Source: Streptomyces sp. BV286 (GTDB lineage Bacteria; Actinomycetota; Actinomycetes; Streptomycetales; Streptomycetaceae). From it: 47,794 bases of DNA. Of the stretch, positions 27,012-36,040 are shown one piece after another (within the stretch, counting starts at the first letter, position 1; every line of letters begins with the position of its first letter). The stretch is taken from contig NZ_JAHRIB010000035.1 in NCBI RefSeq assembly GCF_019090165.1, positions 1-47,794 of the forward strand, given 5' to 3'. The position numbers and the translations under genes are program-made. The notes below the pieces were generated by a model. The model saw nothing but the letters and a program-made list of their open reading frames with translations, ran no database searches and was not told the origin of the DNA.

Positions 27012-28853
27012 ATGACTGAGAGCAACCGGGCGATCCCGCACGACGGAACCATGCCCGACTGGGAAAAGCGCTTCCGGGCGCCGCGGGTGTCCTTGCCGGA
27101 CTGGGCGGAGGACGCTCCGCACCGGTCCCTGTTCGTGTCGAACGCGACAGGGACGTACGAGTTGTACGCGTGGGACCGTGAGACGGGCGCCCAGCGCCAG
27201 GTCACGGACCGCCCGAACGGGACGACGGACGGCGTGCTGTCGCCGGACGGCGAGTGGATCTGGTGGTTCGACGACAAGGACGGGGACGAGTTCGGGATCT
27301 GGCGGCGGCAGCCGTTCGCCGGGGCCGGCGGTGACGGCGGCGCGGCCGTTCCCGACGGGCCCGCGGCCCCCGGGCTCGCCCCCTCCTATCCCGCGGGCCT
27401 CGCGCTCGGCCGGGACGGGCGGACGGCGATCGTCGGCAGGTCGACCGACGAGGACGGATCGACGATCTACGTCAGCCGGACCGGCGAGGACCCCGTCGAG
27501 GTCTACCGGCACCGGGAGTCGGCCGGGGTCGGCGACCTCTCGCACGACGGCTCGCTGATCGCGATCGAGCACACCGAGCACGGCGACGCGATGCACTCCG
27601 CGCTGCGGGTGCTGCGGATGGACGGTTCGGCGGTGGCGGAGCTGGACGACACCAAGGGCGGCACGGTCGAGCTGGGCCTGGAGGTGCTGGGCTTCGCCCC
27701 GGTCGACGGGGACACGCGGCTGCTCGTCGGGCACCAGCGGCGCGGGCGCTGGGAGCCGATGGTGTGGGACGTGGCGTCCGGCGAGGAGACCGACCTGGCG
27801 CTGACCTCGCAGCTGGACGGCGACCTGAGCGCCGAGTGGTATCCGGACGGCTCCGCCCTGCTGGTCGTCAACAGCTTCGAGGCGCGCAGCGAGCTGTGGC
27901 GGTTCGACCTGGCGGCCCGTCACCTGGAGCGGGTTCCCACGCCGAAGGGCACGGTGTCGGGAGCGACGGCCCGCCCGGACGGCAGCGTGGAGTTCCTGTG
28001 GTCGTCGGCCGCGCAGCCGCCGGTGGTCCGCTCGACGTCGGGTGAGGTCGTCCTGGACCCGCCCGGCATGAAGGCGCCGGAGTCGGTGCCTGTCGAGGAC
28101 GTGTGGGTGACGGGTCCCGGCGGCCGCATCCACGCCCTCGTGCAGCGGCCCGCCGGAGTGAGCGGCCCCCTGCCGACCGTCTTCGACATCCACGGCGGCC
28201 CGACCTGGCACGACAGCGACTCGTTCGGGGCGGGCCCGGCGGCCTGGGTGGACCACGGGTACATGGTGGTCAGGGTCAACTACCGGGGTTCCACGGGGTA
28301 CGGGCGGGAGTGGACGGACGCCCTCAAGCACCGGGTCGGTCTGATCGAGCTGGAGGACATCGAGGCCGTACGGGAGTGGGCGGTCTCGTCCGGGCTCGCC
28401 GACCCGGCCCGGCTGATCCTCACGGGCGGCTCGTGGGGCGGCTATCTGACCCTGCTCGGGCTCGGTACGCAGCCCGAGGCGTGGGCGCTCGGCATCGCCG
28501 CGGTACCGGTCGCGGACTATGTCACGGCGTACCACGACGAGATGGAGGCCCTGAAGGCGATGGACCGCACGCTGCTCGGCGGCACTCCGGAGGAGGTTCC
28601 CGAGCGTTTCGAGGCGTCGTCCCCGCTGACGTACGTCGACGCGGTGAAGGCGCCGGTCTACATCTCCGCCGGGGTCAACGACCCGCGCTGTCCGATCCGC
28701 CAGGTGGAGAACTACGTGGTCAGGCTCGCCGCGCGGGAAGCGGACCACGAGGTGTACCGCTACGACGCGGGGCACGGTTCGCTGGTCGTGGACGAGCGGA
28801 TCAAGCAGGTCCGGTTGGAGCTCGACTTCGCGGAGCGACACCTGGGCAGGTGA
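27012..28853 (+). CDS. S9-family serine peptidase (prolyl oligopeptidase / acylaminoacyl peptidase type)
   Basis: Protein of 613 residues without signal peptide, so cytosolic. The N-terminal part is a beta-propeller with recurring SPDGEWIWW, YPDGSALLVV and LSHDGSLIAIEH blades. The C-terminal alpha/beta hydrolase contains the nucleophile Ser474 in GGSWGGY, the acidic residue in AGVNDPRCPI and the His in DAGHGSLV, giving a complete triad. It should cleave short peptides or acylated N-termini. I chose the ATG at 27012; an upstream in-frame ATG at 26997 would add five residues. Ribosome binding is weak (GGGG). It reads towards the SURF1 gene, with a strong hairpin between the two. Confidence 0.87.
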   Translation: MTESNRAIPHDGTMPDWEKRFRAPRVSLPDWAEDAPHRSLFVSNATGTYELYAWDRETGAQRQVTDRPNGTTDGVLSPDGEWIWWFDDKDGDEFGIWRRQPFAGAGGDGGAAVPDGPAAPGLAPSYPAGLALGRDGRTAIVGRSTDEDGSTIYVSRTGEDPVEVYRHRESAGVGDLSHDGSLIAIEHTEHGDAMHSALRVLRMDGSAVAELDDTKGGTVELGLEVLGFAPVDGDTRLLVGHQRRGRWEPMVWDVASGEETDLALTSQLDGDLSAEWYPDGSALLVVNSFEARSELWRFDLAARHLERVPTPKGTVSGATARPDGSVEFLWSSAAQPPVVRSTSGEVVLDPPGMKAPESVPVEDVWVTGPGGRIHALVQRPAGVSGPLPTVFDIHGGPTWHDSDSFGAGPAAWVDHGYMVVRVNYRGSTGYGREWTDALKHRVGLIELEDIEAVREWAVSSGLADPARLILTGGSWGGYLTLLGLGTQPEAWALGIAAVPVADYVTAYHDEMEALKAMDRTLLGGTPEEVPERFEASSPLTYVDAVKAPVYISAGVNDPRCPIRQVENYVVRLAAREADHEVYRYDAGHGSLVVDERIKQVRLELDFAERHLGR

Positions 28854-28902
28854 CCGTGCCGGCGGCCGCGCCCGCCTTCGGCTGTCCCAGGGCACCGGGC
28901 GT

Positions 28903-28954
28903 CCTCGCGGGAGGGCCCGGCTGAGGCACCCCCTCGGCCGAGCCCTCCGCGAGG
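28903..28954. terminator. Long imperfect hairpin between the S9 peptidase and SURF1 genes
   Basis: CCTCGCG...GAGGGC pairs with GCCCTC...CGCGAGG, and an inner stem CGGCTGAGG/CCTCGGCCG closes on a short loop. No T run follows, which is common for Streptomyces terminators. It ends 18 bases before the SURF1 start, so it could also act in that gene's leader. Confidence 0.6.
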
Positions 28955-28972
28955 GCCCGTACCTTTGAGGTT

Positions 28973-29899
28973 GTGTACCGGTTCCTGCTGACGCCCCGCT
29001 GGTGGGGGATCAACGTCTTCGTGCTGTTGGCCATCCCCTTCTGCATCTTCATGGGGTCATGGCAGTTGGGGCGGTTCGAGGACCGGGTCCAGGACCATCG
29101 CGACGCCGGTGAGCAGGCCTCTGCGGCCAGGACGCAGGCGGCTCGGCCGCTCGCCGAGCTGCTGCCGGTGGACAAGGAGACGTCGGGCAAGCAGGCCACG
29201 GCGACGGGCCGGTACGGGAAGCAGTTGCTCGTGCCGGACCGGGAGCTGGACGACAAGACCGGCTTCTACGTGCTGACGATGCTGCGTACCGACGACGGCC
29301 GGGCCCTGCCGGTGGTCCGGGGCTGGCTCCCCGGTGTCGCCGACGCCGCGAAGGCCCCGGCGGCTCCGGCCGGCGAGGTCACCGTGACCGGCGCGCTCCA
29401 GGCATCGGAGACCCCCGGGTCGAACGGCGTGCCCGCGGCCGGTGGGCTCCCCGCCGGGCAGACCGGTGCGATCAGCTCGGCGTCACTGGTGAATCTCGTG
29501 CCGTACGAGGTGTACGACGCGTGGATCACTCTCGCCGTGGCGGACGCGGGAATGAAGGCCGTGCCCGCCACGGCTCCCTCGGACACGGGCCTGGACCTGA
29601 AGGCCTTCCAGAACCTGGGCTACACCGGTGAGTGGTTCGTCTTCGCGGGCTTCGTCGTCTTCATGTGGTTCCGGCTGATGCGGCGTGAGGTGGAGTTCGC
29701 CGAGGACGCGGAGCTGGGTCTCACGGAGGAGGCTCCCGCGGAGGGCGAGGCCTCCCGGGGCGGCACCGGCGGCGAGGCGGCCGCCGCGGGCCACGGCGAG
29801 ACGGCCGAAACAGCCCCGGACGCCTCCGTCGGGGCAACGGACCGCGACGCCGACACCGACACCGACACCGCGAAGGTGTCGTCCTCTCCCACGGCCTGA
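28973..29899 (+). CDS. SURF1-family cytochrome oxidase biogenesis protein
   Basis: Protein of 308 residues with the SURF1 layout: a membrane segment near the N-terminus (about 11-29, with FLLTPRWWG before and GSWQLGRFEDR after it), an extracellular domain containing VLTMLRTDDGRALPVVRGWLP, and a second membrane segment near 217-237 followed by basic residues. SURF1 helps haem insertion and assembly of the aa3-type cytochrome c oxidase. The long Ala/Glu/Thr-rich acidic tail (about 240-308) is an actinobacterial extra of unknown role. The GTG at 28973 starts the protein; no strong ribosome binding site precedes it. Confidence 0.87.
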   Translation: MYRFLLTPRWWGINVFVLLAIPFCIFMGSWQLGRFEDRVQDHRDAGEQASAARTQAARPLAELLPVDKETSGKQATATGRYGKQLLVPDRELDDKTGFYVLTMLRTDDGRALPVVRGWLPGVADAAKAPAAPAGEVTVTGALQASETPGSNGVPAAGGLPAGQTGAISSASLVNLVPYEVYDAWITLAVADAGMKAVPATAPSDTGLDLKAFQNLGYTGEWFVFAGFVVFMWFRLMRREVEFAEDAELGLTEEAPAEGEASRGGTGGEAAAAGHGETAETAPDASVGATDRDADTDTDTAKVSSSPTA

Positions 29900-29986
29900 C
29901 GTTACCCGGGGCTGCCGGCCCCGGCGCGGCCTACGCGGCGGATGCACTCAGCGGCCCCATTCGAACGCATCTGTCCAAGCAACGGA

Positions 29987-30009
29987 TCCGACCCAGCCGA
30001 CGGGTCGGA
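29987..30009. terminator. Hairpin between convergent SURF1 and membrane-protein genes
   Basis: Arms TCCGACCC and GGGTCGGA with a 7-base loop lie midway in the 223-base gap between two genes reading towards each other. A bidirectional terminator is the simplest reading. Confidence 0.6.
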
Positions 30010-30122
30010 CCGGTCAACGGACGGACCCGTTCCAGGCGGGGCGCTCCCGGAGTGGTCCACGCCGCCCGGCTCGACCGCGCGGCGCGGCCTGCTCGGCCCG
30101 AGCGGGCGGTCGGGGCCCGGCG

Positions 30123-31619
30123 TCAGGCCCCGGACAGCATCCCGGTCCGGTAGACCGTCCCGGCACAGGCGTTGAACACGGTCGTCGCCGCCGTAGGTGC
30201 GCCGCCCTCGGCCGCGTAGGACACGGTGACGCTTCCGTCGACGGTCCCGTCCTCCTGCATGAGCTGCGTACTGACGCCGTTGGTGCCCTCGGAGGACGTA
30301 CCGCCGCTGTCACCCCCGGTGTTCTCCGAAGGGCTCGGGTCGGGCGTCGGTGACCCGCCGCTGGTGCCGCCGGTGGTCGGGCAGGTCGACGACGGCACCC
30401 AGGCGAACTTCACGCTGTACGTCCCGCCCGGCTGGAGCACCACGTTCGTGGCGTAGCCGGCCGGGTCGGGCAGGTTGGTGGCCGGGTCGCCCGCCTGATG
30501 GAGAAGGGTGCTGACCTTGGACTGGTCCGCGGCGCCCGCCGCGCTCGAGGAGACGGAGCCGTCGCCGACTGCCGTACAGCTGGCGGTGGAGATGTTGGTG
30601 ACCGTGAAGGTGCCGTAGACCGCGCCGCCCGCGTCGGGGGCTGCGCCGCCGTCCACGGCGGTGAGCTGCGCCGGCGTGCAGGTGGGTGCGCCCACCATGG
30701 AGGCGGACGGCTGGGCACCGGTCGTTCCGCTGCTGCTTCCCTTGCCCTTGCCGGGCTTGTCCTTCTTGTCGCCCTTGCCGGAGCCCTTGGAAGGGCTCGA
30801 GTCGCCGGAGCCGCTGCCCGCGGAGGCTTCCTTGCCCTCGTTGTCGCCGCCCTGGGTCGCCGAGGCGTTGGCCGCGATGGACTGGTCGTCGCCGGAGCCC
30901 GAGGCGTTCGAGACGTGCACGAGGGCCGGGACGGCCGTGCCGATGAAGAGCGCGGCGGCGGCCATGCCGACGATGGCCTGGCGCTTGCGTGCCCGCCTGG
31001 CCGGTACCGCGCGCCGCAGGTGGTCCAGCGTGCCGTCGGTCGGCTCGATCTCCTCGACTGCCTGGTGCAGCAGCCGTCGCAGGGCCAGCTCGTCGGAGCC
31101 GAACCCGTCCGGTCCGGGCCCGACCGCACTGAGACCGAAGATGCCGGCGGGCTCCGCCTCGGCGCCGGATCCGCCCGAGTCCCGCGACTGCGGGTCGGCG
31201 GACTCCGTGTCCGAGGCACCCGTCACGTCGGCCGAGGCGTCCGGCACGTGGGCAGGGGCGTCCGGCACGTCGCGCGAGGCGTCGCCCGCGGTGCTGCCGG
31301 AGGCGTCGTCAGGCCGGCTGTCGTCCGGCGAAAGGTCCGCCGAGCTGCCCGAGGCGCTGTCCGGGGCGCTGCCCGAGCCGCTCTCCGAAGCGTCGTCCGG
31401 GGCGTTGTCCGAGCCGTTGTCCGAGGTGCCGTCCGACGCGGGATCCGGCGAGGGATCCGACGGGAGGGCTTCCGTGTCCGAGTAACCCGACTCTTCCGGG
31501 CCCGAGTTCTCCGAGGCGCCGTGATTCACAGTTCCGTTCCCTGCGTGCTGCTCATGTTCGGTGTCGTCGCCGTGGCGACCGTGTTCGTCGTGGCGTGTCC
31601 GGTCGTCGTGCCCACTCAT
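30123..31619 (-). CDS. Membrane protein coupled to a SigE-family sigma factor, possible anti-sigma partner
   Basis: Protein of 498 residues. The first 150 are acidic and disordered, made of repeated Ser, Asp, Ala, Gly and Pro, after a His-rich start. A short ordered block follows (LALRRLLHQAVEEIEP, then LDHLRRAVPARRARKRQ), then one membrane segment (about 216-236). A Ser/Gly/Lys linker leads to an extracellular beta-rich domain with paired cysteines (CTPAQLTAV, TVTNISTASC, and later SSTCP and FNACAG). Its start overlaps the sigma gene stop (ATGA), which points to a shared regulatory unit. The ordered block before the membrane is where a sigma-binding site would be, but no ZAS (HxxxCxxC) zinc motif is present. 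The assignment as anti-sigma factor is inference. Confidence 0.65.
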   Translation of the reverse strand: MSGHDDRTRHDEHGRHGDDTEHEQHAGNGTVNHGASENSGPEESGYSDTEALPSDPSPDPASDGTSDNGSDNAPDDASESGSGSAPDSASGSSADLSPDDSRPDDASGSTAGDASRDVPDAPAHVPDASADVTGASDTESADPQSRDSGGSGAEAEPAGIFGLSAVGPGPDGFGSDELALRRLLHQAVEEIEPTDGTLDHLRRAVPARRARKRQAIVGMAAAALFIGTAVPALVHVSNASGSGDDQSIAANASATQGGDNEGKEASAGSGSGDSSPSKGSGKGDKKDKPGKGKGSSSGTTGAQPSASMVGAPTCTPAQLTAVDGGAAPDAGGAVYGTFTVTNISTASCTAVGDGSVSSSAAGAADQSKVSTLLHQAGDPATNLPDPAGYATNVVLQPGGTYSVKFAWVPSSTCPTTGGTSGGSPTPDPSPSENTGGDSGGTSSEGTNGVSTQLMQEDGTVDGSVTVSYAAEGGAPTAATTVFNACAGTVYRTGMLSGA

Positions 31620-32320
31620 GCCGCCGCCTCCATGGCGATGCGCAGCGCCGCGATGCCGCGCGAGCCGTACGCCTTCACCGAGCCCAGCGAGATTCCGAGG
31701 GTCTCGGCGACCTGCGCCTCGGTCATGTCCGCGAAGTATCGCAGGACCAGAACCTCGCGCTGGCGTCTCTGGAGGCCCTTCATCGCGTTGATGAGGGCGT
31801 CGCGCTCCAGCAGGTCGTACGCGCCCTCCTCGGCGCTCGCCATGTCGGGCATCGGCTTGGAGAGGAGCTTCAGGCCGAGGATGCGCCGGCGCAGTGCCGA
31901 ACGCGAGAGGTTGACGACGGTCTGGCGCAGATAGGCGAGCGTCTTCTCCGGGTCCCGCACGCGCTTGCGCGCCGAGTGCACCCGGATGAAGGCCTCCTGG
32001 ACGACGTCCTCGCAGGACGCGGTGTCGTCGAGGAGGAGCGCCGCGAGGCCGAGGAGCGACCTGTAGTGGGCGCGGTAGGTCTCGGTGAGATGGTCGACGG
32101 TGGTGCCGGCCGCCAGTGCCTCGTCAGCGCCCTCACGCTGACTGGGGATGTGGGCCGACCGCGCTGCGGGCATGGGGGCGATCACCGGCATGCCGCCGCC
32201 GGGCGCGCCGGACGTGCGGGATCGGCGGGGCGGACGCAGGGCCGTGCCGAGCGTCGCTGCTGGGAGCCCCCCGGCTCGAACAGAGCCGAGAGTGGGTGAG
32301 AATTCGAGTACCTCTGCCAC
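31616..32320 (-). CDS. SigE-family ECF-type RNA polymerase sigma factor
   Basis: Protein of 234 residues. After a poorly conserved 65-residue leader come sigma region 2 (LTETYRAHYRSLLGLAALLL, then CEDVVQEAFIRVH with the core-binding acidic residues) and region 4 (QRRQREVLVLRYFADMTEAQVAETLGISLGSVKAY), which reads the -35 element. This is the actinobacterial 'SigE family' of small sigma factors. The frame begins with a GTG at 32320 without a visible ribosome binding site; an ATG at 32191 would give a 191-residue protein. The gene overlaps the following membrane-protein gene by four bases. Its own promoter should lie in 32321-32450. Confidence 0.85.
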   Translation of the reverse strand: MAEVLEFSPTLGSVRAGGLPAATLGTALRPPRRSRTSGAPGGGMPVIAPMPAARSAHIPSQREGADEALAAGTTVDHLTETYRAHYRSLLGLAALLLDDTASCEDVVQEAFIRVHSARKRVRDPEKTLAYLRQTVVNLSRSALRRRILGLKLLSKPMPDMASAEEGAYDLLERDALINAMKGLQRRQREVLVLRYFADMTEAQVAETLGISLGSVKAYGSRGIAALRIAMEAAA

Positions 32321-32458
32321 GCCAGTTGGACACGCGTCCCCCCGTCGGGGTTGTACGCGACAGGCATCACATTTGCGTCGGACTGCATGCGAGACAGTGC
32401 GCTAAATGCCCTCATACGTAAAAACTCATCCCCTATGCCCCATATGAACGTGGCGTCC

Positions 32459-32479
32459 GGTCGCCCCTGAAGGGCGACC
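32459..32479. terminator. Hairpin (8-base arms) in the asd/sigma gap
   Basis: GGTCGCCC, five loop bases, GGGCGACC: a perfect stem. Together with the hairpin just to its right it probably ends the ask-asd message, which reads leftwards into it. Confidence 0.6.
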
Positions 32480-32488
32480 GCAAAGACG

Positions 32489-32524
32489 CTCCCCGCCCTC
32501 CGCGCGGTTGCGGAGAACGGGGAG
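32489..32524. terminator. Large hairpin in the asd/sigma gap
   Basis: CTCCCCG-CC-CTCCGC pairs with GCGGAG-AA-CGGGGAG around a 6-base loop. AAAAA follows on the plus strand. For leftward transcription from asd the run lies before rather than after the stem, so this is a G+C-type terminator, or part of a tandem pair. Confidence 0.6.
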
Positions 32525-32712
32525 AAAAATCTTCGAACGCCTGAGGCTTCGATTCAAGCGGTCCGGACCACAGACCCGACCATGGTCGAACCACCAAAGT
32601 CACACAGATCCTACAAACGATTCAGCTTACGACCAGAAGATTTCCCGCCCGGATCGGCGAGCGCGAGGCGATATGTCGCGTATCCCCCCGCGGCTCGCGA
32701 GTCCCGGGCAGG

Positions 32713-33783
32713 TCAGAGGTCCGCAGCCACCAGTTCGGCGATCTGTGCCGTGTTCAGCGCGGAGCCCTTGCGGAGGTTGTCCCCGCACACGAAAAGCTCC
32801 AGCGCCGTCGGGTCGTCGAGCGCTCGCCGCACCCGCCCGACCCACGTGGGGTCCGTCCCGACCACGTCGGCCGGCGTCGGGAACTCGCCCGCCGCGGGGT
32901 TGTCGAAGAGGACGACCCCCGGGGCGGTGGCGATGATCTCCCGCGCCTTGTCCACCGTCACCTCGCCCTGGAAACGGGCGTGGACGGTCAGCGAGTGCGT
33001 GGTGACGACCGGCACCCGGACGCAGGTGACGGCGACGGGCAGGTTCGGGAGCCCGAGGATCTTGCGGGACTCGTCCCGCACCTTCATCTCCTCCGAGGAC
33101 CAGCCGTCCTCGCGCACGGACCCGGCCCACGGCACCACGTTGAGCGCCACAGGCTCCGGGAACGGTCCGGTGTTGTCCCCCACGGCCCGCCGTACGTCGC
33201 CGGGTGCCGTCCCCAGTTCCGTACCGGCGACGAGCTTCAACTGCTGCCGCAACGTGTCGACGCCGCGCTGCCCGGCCCCGCTCACCGCCTGGTACGAGGA
33301 CACCACCAGCTCGCGCAGCCCGAACTCGGCGTGCAGCGCGCCCAGGGCCACGATCATGGACAGGGTCGTGCAGTTGGGGTTGGCGATGATGCCGCGCGGG
33401 CGGACCCGGGCGGCGTGCGGATTGACCTCCGGCACCACGAGCGGCACCTCGGGGTCCATCCGGAACGCGCCGGAGTTGTCGACCACGACGGCCCCCTTGG
33501 CGGCCGCGACCGGCGCCCAGCGCCCGGCCACCTCGTCGGGTACGTCGAACATGGCGACGTCGACCCCGTCGAAGGCCTCCTCCGTCAGGGCGATCACCTC
33601 GACCTGCTCGCCGCGCACGGCCAGCTTGCGGCCGGCCGAGCGCGGCGAGGCGATCAGGCGGATCTCGCCCCAGATGTCCGCGTGCTGGGACAGGATCTGG
33701 AGCATGACCGTGCCGACGGCTCCGGTCGCGCCCACGACCGCGAGCGTCGGTTTCGCGGCCGGGGGTCCCACGACCTTGACCAT
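32713..33783 (-). CDS. asd: Aspartate-semialdehyde dehydrogenase
   Basis: Enzyme of 356 residues that reduces aspartyl phosphate to aspartate semialdehyde with NADPH, the second step towards lysine/diaminopimelate, threonine and methionine. The nucleotide-binding loop GATGAVG lies at 18-24 and the catalytic Cys138 in [20 protein letters not shown] and the His-containing HARFQGEV segment complete the active-site region. The ATG at 33783 shares one base with the ask stop (TGATG), so the enzyme is coupled to aspartokinase. The order ask then asd is the usual actinobacterial operon. Hairpins after the gene probably end the message. Confidence 0.93.
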   Translation of the reverse strand: MVKVVGPPAAKPTLAVVGATGAVGTVMLQILSQHADIWGEIRLIASPRSAGRKLAVRGEQVEVIALTEEAFDGVDVAMFDVPDEVAGRWAPVAAAKGAVVVDNSGAFRMDPEVPLVVPEVNPHAARVRPRGIIANPNCTTLSMIVALGALHAEFGLRELVVSSYQAVSGAGQRGVDTLRQQLKLVAGTELGTAPGDVRRAVGDNTGPFPEPVALNVVPWAGSVREDGWSSEEMKVRDESRKILGLPNLPVAVTCVRVPVVTTHSLTVHARFQGEVTVDKAREIIATAPGVVLFDNPAAGEFPTPADVVGTDPTWVGRVRRALDDPTALELFVCGDNLRKGSALNTAQIAELVAADL

Positions 33784-34304
33784 CAGCGGCCGGTGCCCCC
33801 GTAGACGACGGCCTCGTCGCTGTCGGAGTCGAGTCCGAAGGCGGTGTGCACGGCGCGCACGGCCTCGTTGACGTCGTCCTGGCGGGTCACGACCGAGATG
33901 CGGATCTCGGAGGTCGAGATGAGCTCGATGTTGACGCCCGCGTCGGACAGCGCCTGGAAGAACGAGGCGGTGACGCCCGGGTTGGTCTTCATACCCGCGC
34001 CGACCAGGGAGATCTTGCCGATCTGGTCGTCGTAGCGCAGCGAGTCGAAGCCGATCGCGCCCTTCGCCTTCTCCAGGGCTTCGATGGCCTTGTGGCCCTC
34101 GGCCTTGGGGAGCGTGAAGGAGATGTCCGTGAGGCCCGTGGAGGCCGCGGACACGTTCTGCACGATCATGTCGATGTTGATCTCGGCGTCCGCGATGGCG
34201 CGGAAGATCACCGCGGCCTCACCCGGCTTGTCCGGAACGCCGACGACAGTGATCTTGGCTTCGGAGACGTCGTGAGCGACTCCGGAGATGATGGCGTGCT
34301 CCAC
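33783..34304 (-). other. Candidate internal start giving an aspartokinase beta subunit
   Basis: In frame within ask, a GTG at 34304 (residue 252) is preceded by AAGGGGA at a workable distance. Reading from here gives 173 residues starting [18 protein letters not shown], which comprise just the two ACT domains. In Corynebacterium glutamicum the aspartokinase beta subunit starts at the equivalent place (about residue 250, 172 residues), so an alpha2beta2 enzyme is likely here too. Confidence 0.65.
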
Positions 34305-35057
34305 CTGCGCGTCCCCTTGCGGATTCTCGTTGCTGACCCAGGTGCCCGGCAGTCCGGAGAAGGACGAGCGGACGTGGATCGGGATGTCGTAACGGCGTGC
34401 GTACTCGACGCAGCGGTGCAGCAGCACCTTGGAGCCGGAGGCGGCGAGCTCCAGCATGTCCTCGGAGGAGATCCAGTCGATCTTCCGGGCCTTCTTCACC
34501 ACCCGCGGGTCGGCGGTGAACACACCGTCGACGTCCGTGTAGATCTCGCAGACCTCGGCGTCGAGGGCGGCGGCGAGGGCGACGGCCGTGGTGTCGGACC
34601 CGCCGCGCCCCAGCGTGGTGATGTCCTTCTTGTCCTGGCTGACGCCCTGGAACCCGGCGACGATCGCGATGTTGCCCTCGTCGAGCGCCGTCCGGATGCG
34701 GCCCGGCGTGACATCGATGATGCGCGCCTTGTTGTGGACGGAGTCGGTGATCACGCCTGCCTGGCTGCCGGTGAAGCTCTGGGCCTCGTGGCCCAGGTTT
34801 TTGATCGCCATGGCCAGCAGGGCCATGGAGATCCGCTCTCCTGCGGTCAGCAGCATGTCGAACTCACGCCCGGCAGGGATCGGGGATACCTGCTCGGCGA
34901 GATCGATCAGCTCGTCCGTCGTGTCACCCATCGCCGACACCACGACAACGACCTGGTGGCCGTTCTTCTTGGCGTCGACGATTCGCTTGGCGACACGCTT
35001 GATGCCTTCGGCATCGGCTACGGAGGAGCCTCCGTACTTCTGCACGACAAGGCCCAC
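33783..35057 (-). CDS. ask: Aspartokinase (alpha subunit)
   Basis: Enzyme of 424 residues that phosphorylates aspartate with ATP, the committed step of the aspartate pathway. Kinase motif KYGGSSV at 7-13, [16 protein letters not shown] near 160, [15 protein letters not shown] near 180, then two ACT domains from about residue 265 ([14 protein letters not shown], and later [17 protein letters not shown]) for amino-acid feedback. I chose the GTG at 35057: GAGGAG lies 5 bases before it and the conserved protein begins at once. The longer frame upstream (to 35147) is not conserved-looking. A second start within the gene may make a separate beta subunit. The gene is divergent from the response regulator, with 287 bases between. 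Confidence 0.93.
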   Translation of the reverse strand: MGLVVQKYGGSSVADAEGIKRVAKRIVDAKKNGHQVVVVVSAMGDTTDELIDLAEQVSPIPAGREFDMLLTAGERISMALLAMAIKNLGHEAQSFTGSQAGVITDSVHNKARIIDVTPGRIRTALDEGNIAIVAGFQGVSQDKKDITTLGRGGSDTTAVALAAALDAEVCEIYTDVDGVFTADPRVVKKARKIDWISSEDMLELAASGSKVLLHRCVEYARRYDIPIHVRSSFSGLPGTWVSNENPQGDAQVEHAIISGVAHDVSEAKITVVGVPDKPGEAAVIFRAIADAEINIDMIVQNVSAASTGLTDISFTLPKAEGHKAIEALEKAKGAIGFDSLRYDDQIGKISLVGAGMKTNPGVTASFFQALSDAGVNIELISTSEIRISVVTRQDDVNEAVRAVHTAFGLDSDSDEAVVYGGTGR

Positions 35058-35331
35058 GTGCGCTCCTCGCTCAGTCCGTCTCGTACCGCACGACTGCGGT
35101 CGGCTCAGTCTAACGAGCGGCCGAATTCCACCCGGGCGATATCGCATCGTGAGATGTCCCGCTCACGTGCTGATCATCCGGGCCGGTCCGGATTCCGGTG
35201 GTCCGATTCGGTCGGTCGCCGTCGTCCGGCCCTTCGGCCGCTCCAGGACCGCATCTGCCCTGCTCGGTCGCACCTCACTCGCAAAGTGCGCCGCGTCACA
35301 CCCGGCCCCCGGCCCGTTAAATTTCAAGCAC

Positions 35332-35337
35332 TAAGGT
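35332..35337 (+). promoter_or_regulatory. Possible -10 element for a leaderless response-regulator message
   Basis: TAAGGT ends 7 bases before the GTG start at 35345, a spacing that would place the transcription start at or next to the start codon. There is no Shine-Dalgarno match. The -35 region is not recognisable. Confidence 0.35.
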
Positions 35338-35344
35338 TCCGCTT

Positions 35345-36040
35345 GTGCGCGTACTCCTGGTGGAAGACGACGAGCCGGTAGCCCAGTCGCTCCGGCGCGG
35401 GCTGGTGCGTTACGGCTTCGAGGTGGCGTGGGTCGCCACGGGCGGTGACGCCCTGGCCCACGGGGATCCGTACGACGTCGTGCTGCTCGATCTCGGTCTC
35501 CCCGACACCGACGGCCTCGATGTCTGCAAGGCTTTGCGGGCGCGCGGTGACGTGCCGATCATCGTGATCAGCGCGCGCAGCGACGAGACGGACCGCGTGG
35601 TCGGCCTGGAGCTCGGCGCCGACGACTACGTGACCAAGCCCTTCGGCGTGCGGGAGGTCATCGCGCGGATAAGGGCGGTGATGCGGCGCGCCCGGCCGCC
35701 CGCGTCGGCCGACGCGGGCCCCGACGAGTACGGGACGCGGCTGGCCATCGACCGCAAGGCGGCCCGCGTACGGCTGGACGGCCAGGAGGTCGCCCTCGCG
35801 CCCAAGGAGTACGACCTGCTGGCCTTCCTCACCGAGGAGCCGGGCGCGCTGATGTCGCGCGAACAGATCATGGAAGCGGTCTGGGACGCGAACTGGTTCG
35901 GGCCGACGAAGACGCTGGACGTCCATGTGGCGGCGCTGCGGCGGAAGCTGTCGGGCGCGATCACCATCGAGGCGGTCCGCGGAGTCGGTTTCCGCCTGGA
36001 GATCGCGCGGGATCCCGGGCAGGGGGCGTCCGGCTCGTGA
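35345..36040 (+). CDS. OmpR-family response regulator
   Basis: Two-domain DNA-binding response regulator of 231 residues. Receiver domain: acidic pocket VEDDE at 6-10, phosphoacceptor Asp49 in LLDLGLPD, Lys98 in DYVTKPFG. C-terminal OmpR winged helix: LAPKEYDLLAFL, then TLDVHVAALRRKL and a final VRGVGFRLE hairpin. The stop overlaps the kinase gene (GTGA), so the pair is one operon. GTG start without ribosome binding site. Signal and target genes are unknown; it diverges from ask, but nothing ties it to that operon. Confidence 0.9.
   Translation: MRVLLVEDDEPVAQSLRRGLVRYGFEVAWVATGGDALAHGDPYDVVLLDLGLPDTDGLDVCKALRARGDVPIIVISARSDETDRVVGLELGADDYVTKPFGVREVIARIRAVMRRARPPASADAGPDEYGTRLAIDRKAARVRLDGQEVALAPKEYDLLAFLTEEPGALMSREQIMEAVWDANWFGPTKTLDVHVAALRRKLSGAITIEAVRGVGFRLEIARDPGQGASGS

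Larger units (their letters stand above)
32321..32712. other. 392-base non-coding gap between asd and the sigma factor gene
   Basis: No convincing gene. It holds two strong hairpins, listed separately, and an AT-richer segment (32340-32460, with GCGACAGGC, CATACG and TAAAAACTC) that is the likely promoter and leader of the sigma gene. Another relatively AT-rich part, 32560-32660, lies directly after asd. Confidence 0.6.

Noticed and set aside
35177..35332. Riboswitch (lysine type) upstream of ask
   Set aside because: The leader between the likely promoter and 35057 is short, and I see none of the conserved helices; the region is also shared with the divergent regulator gene.
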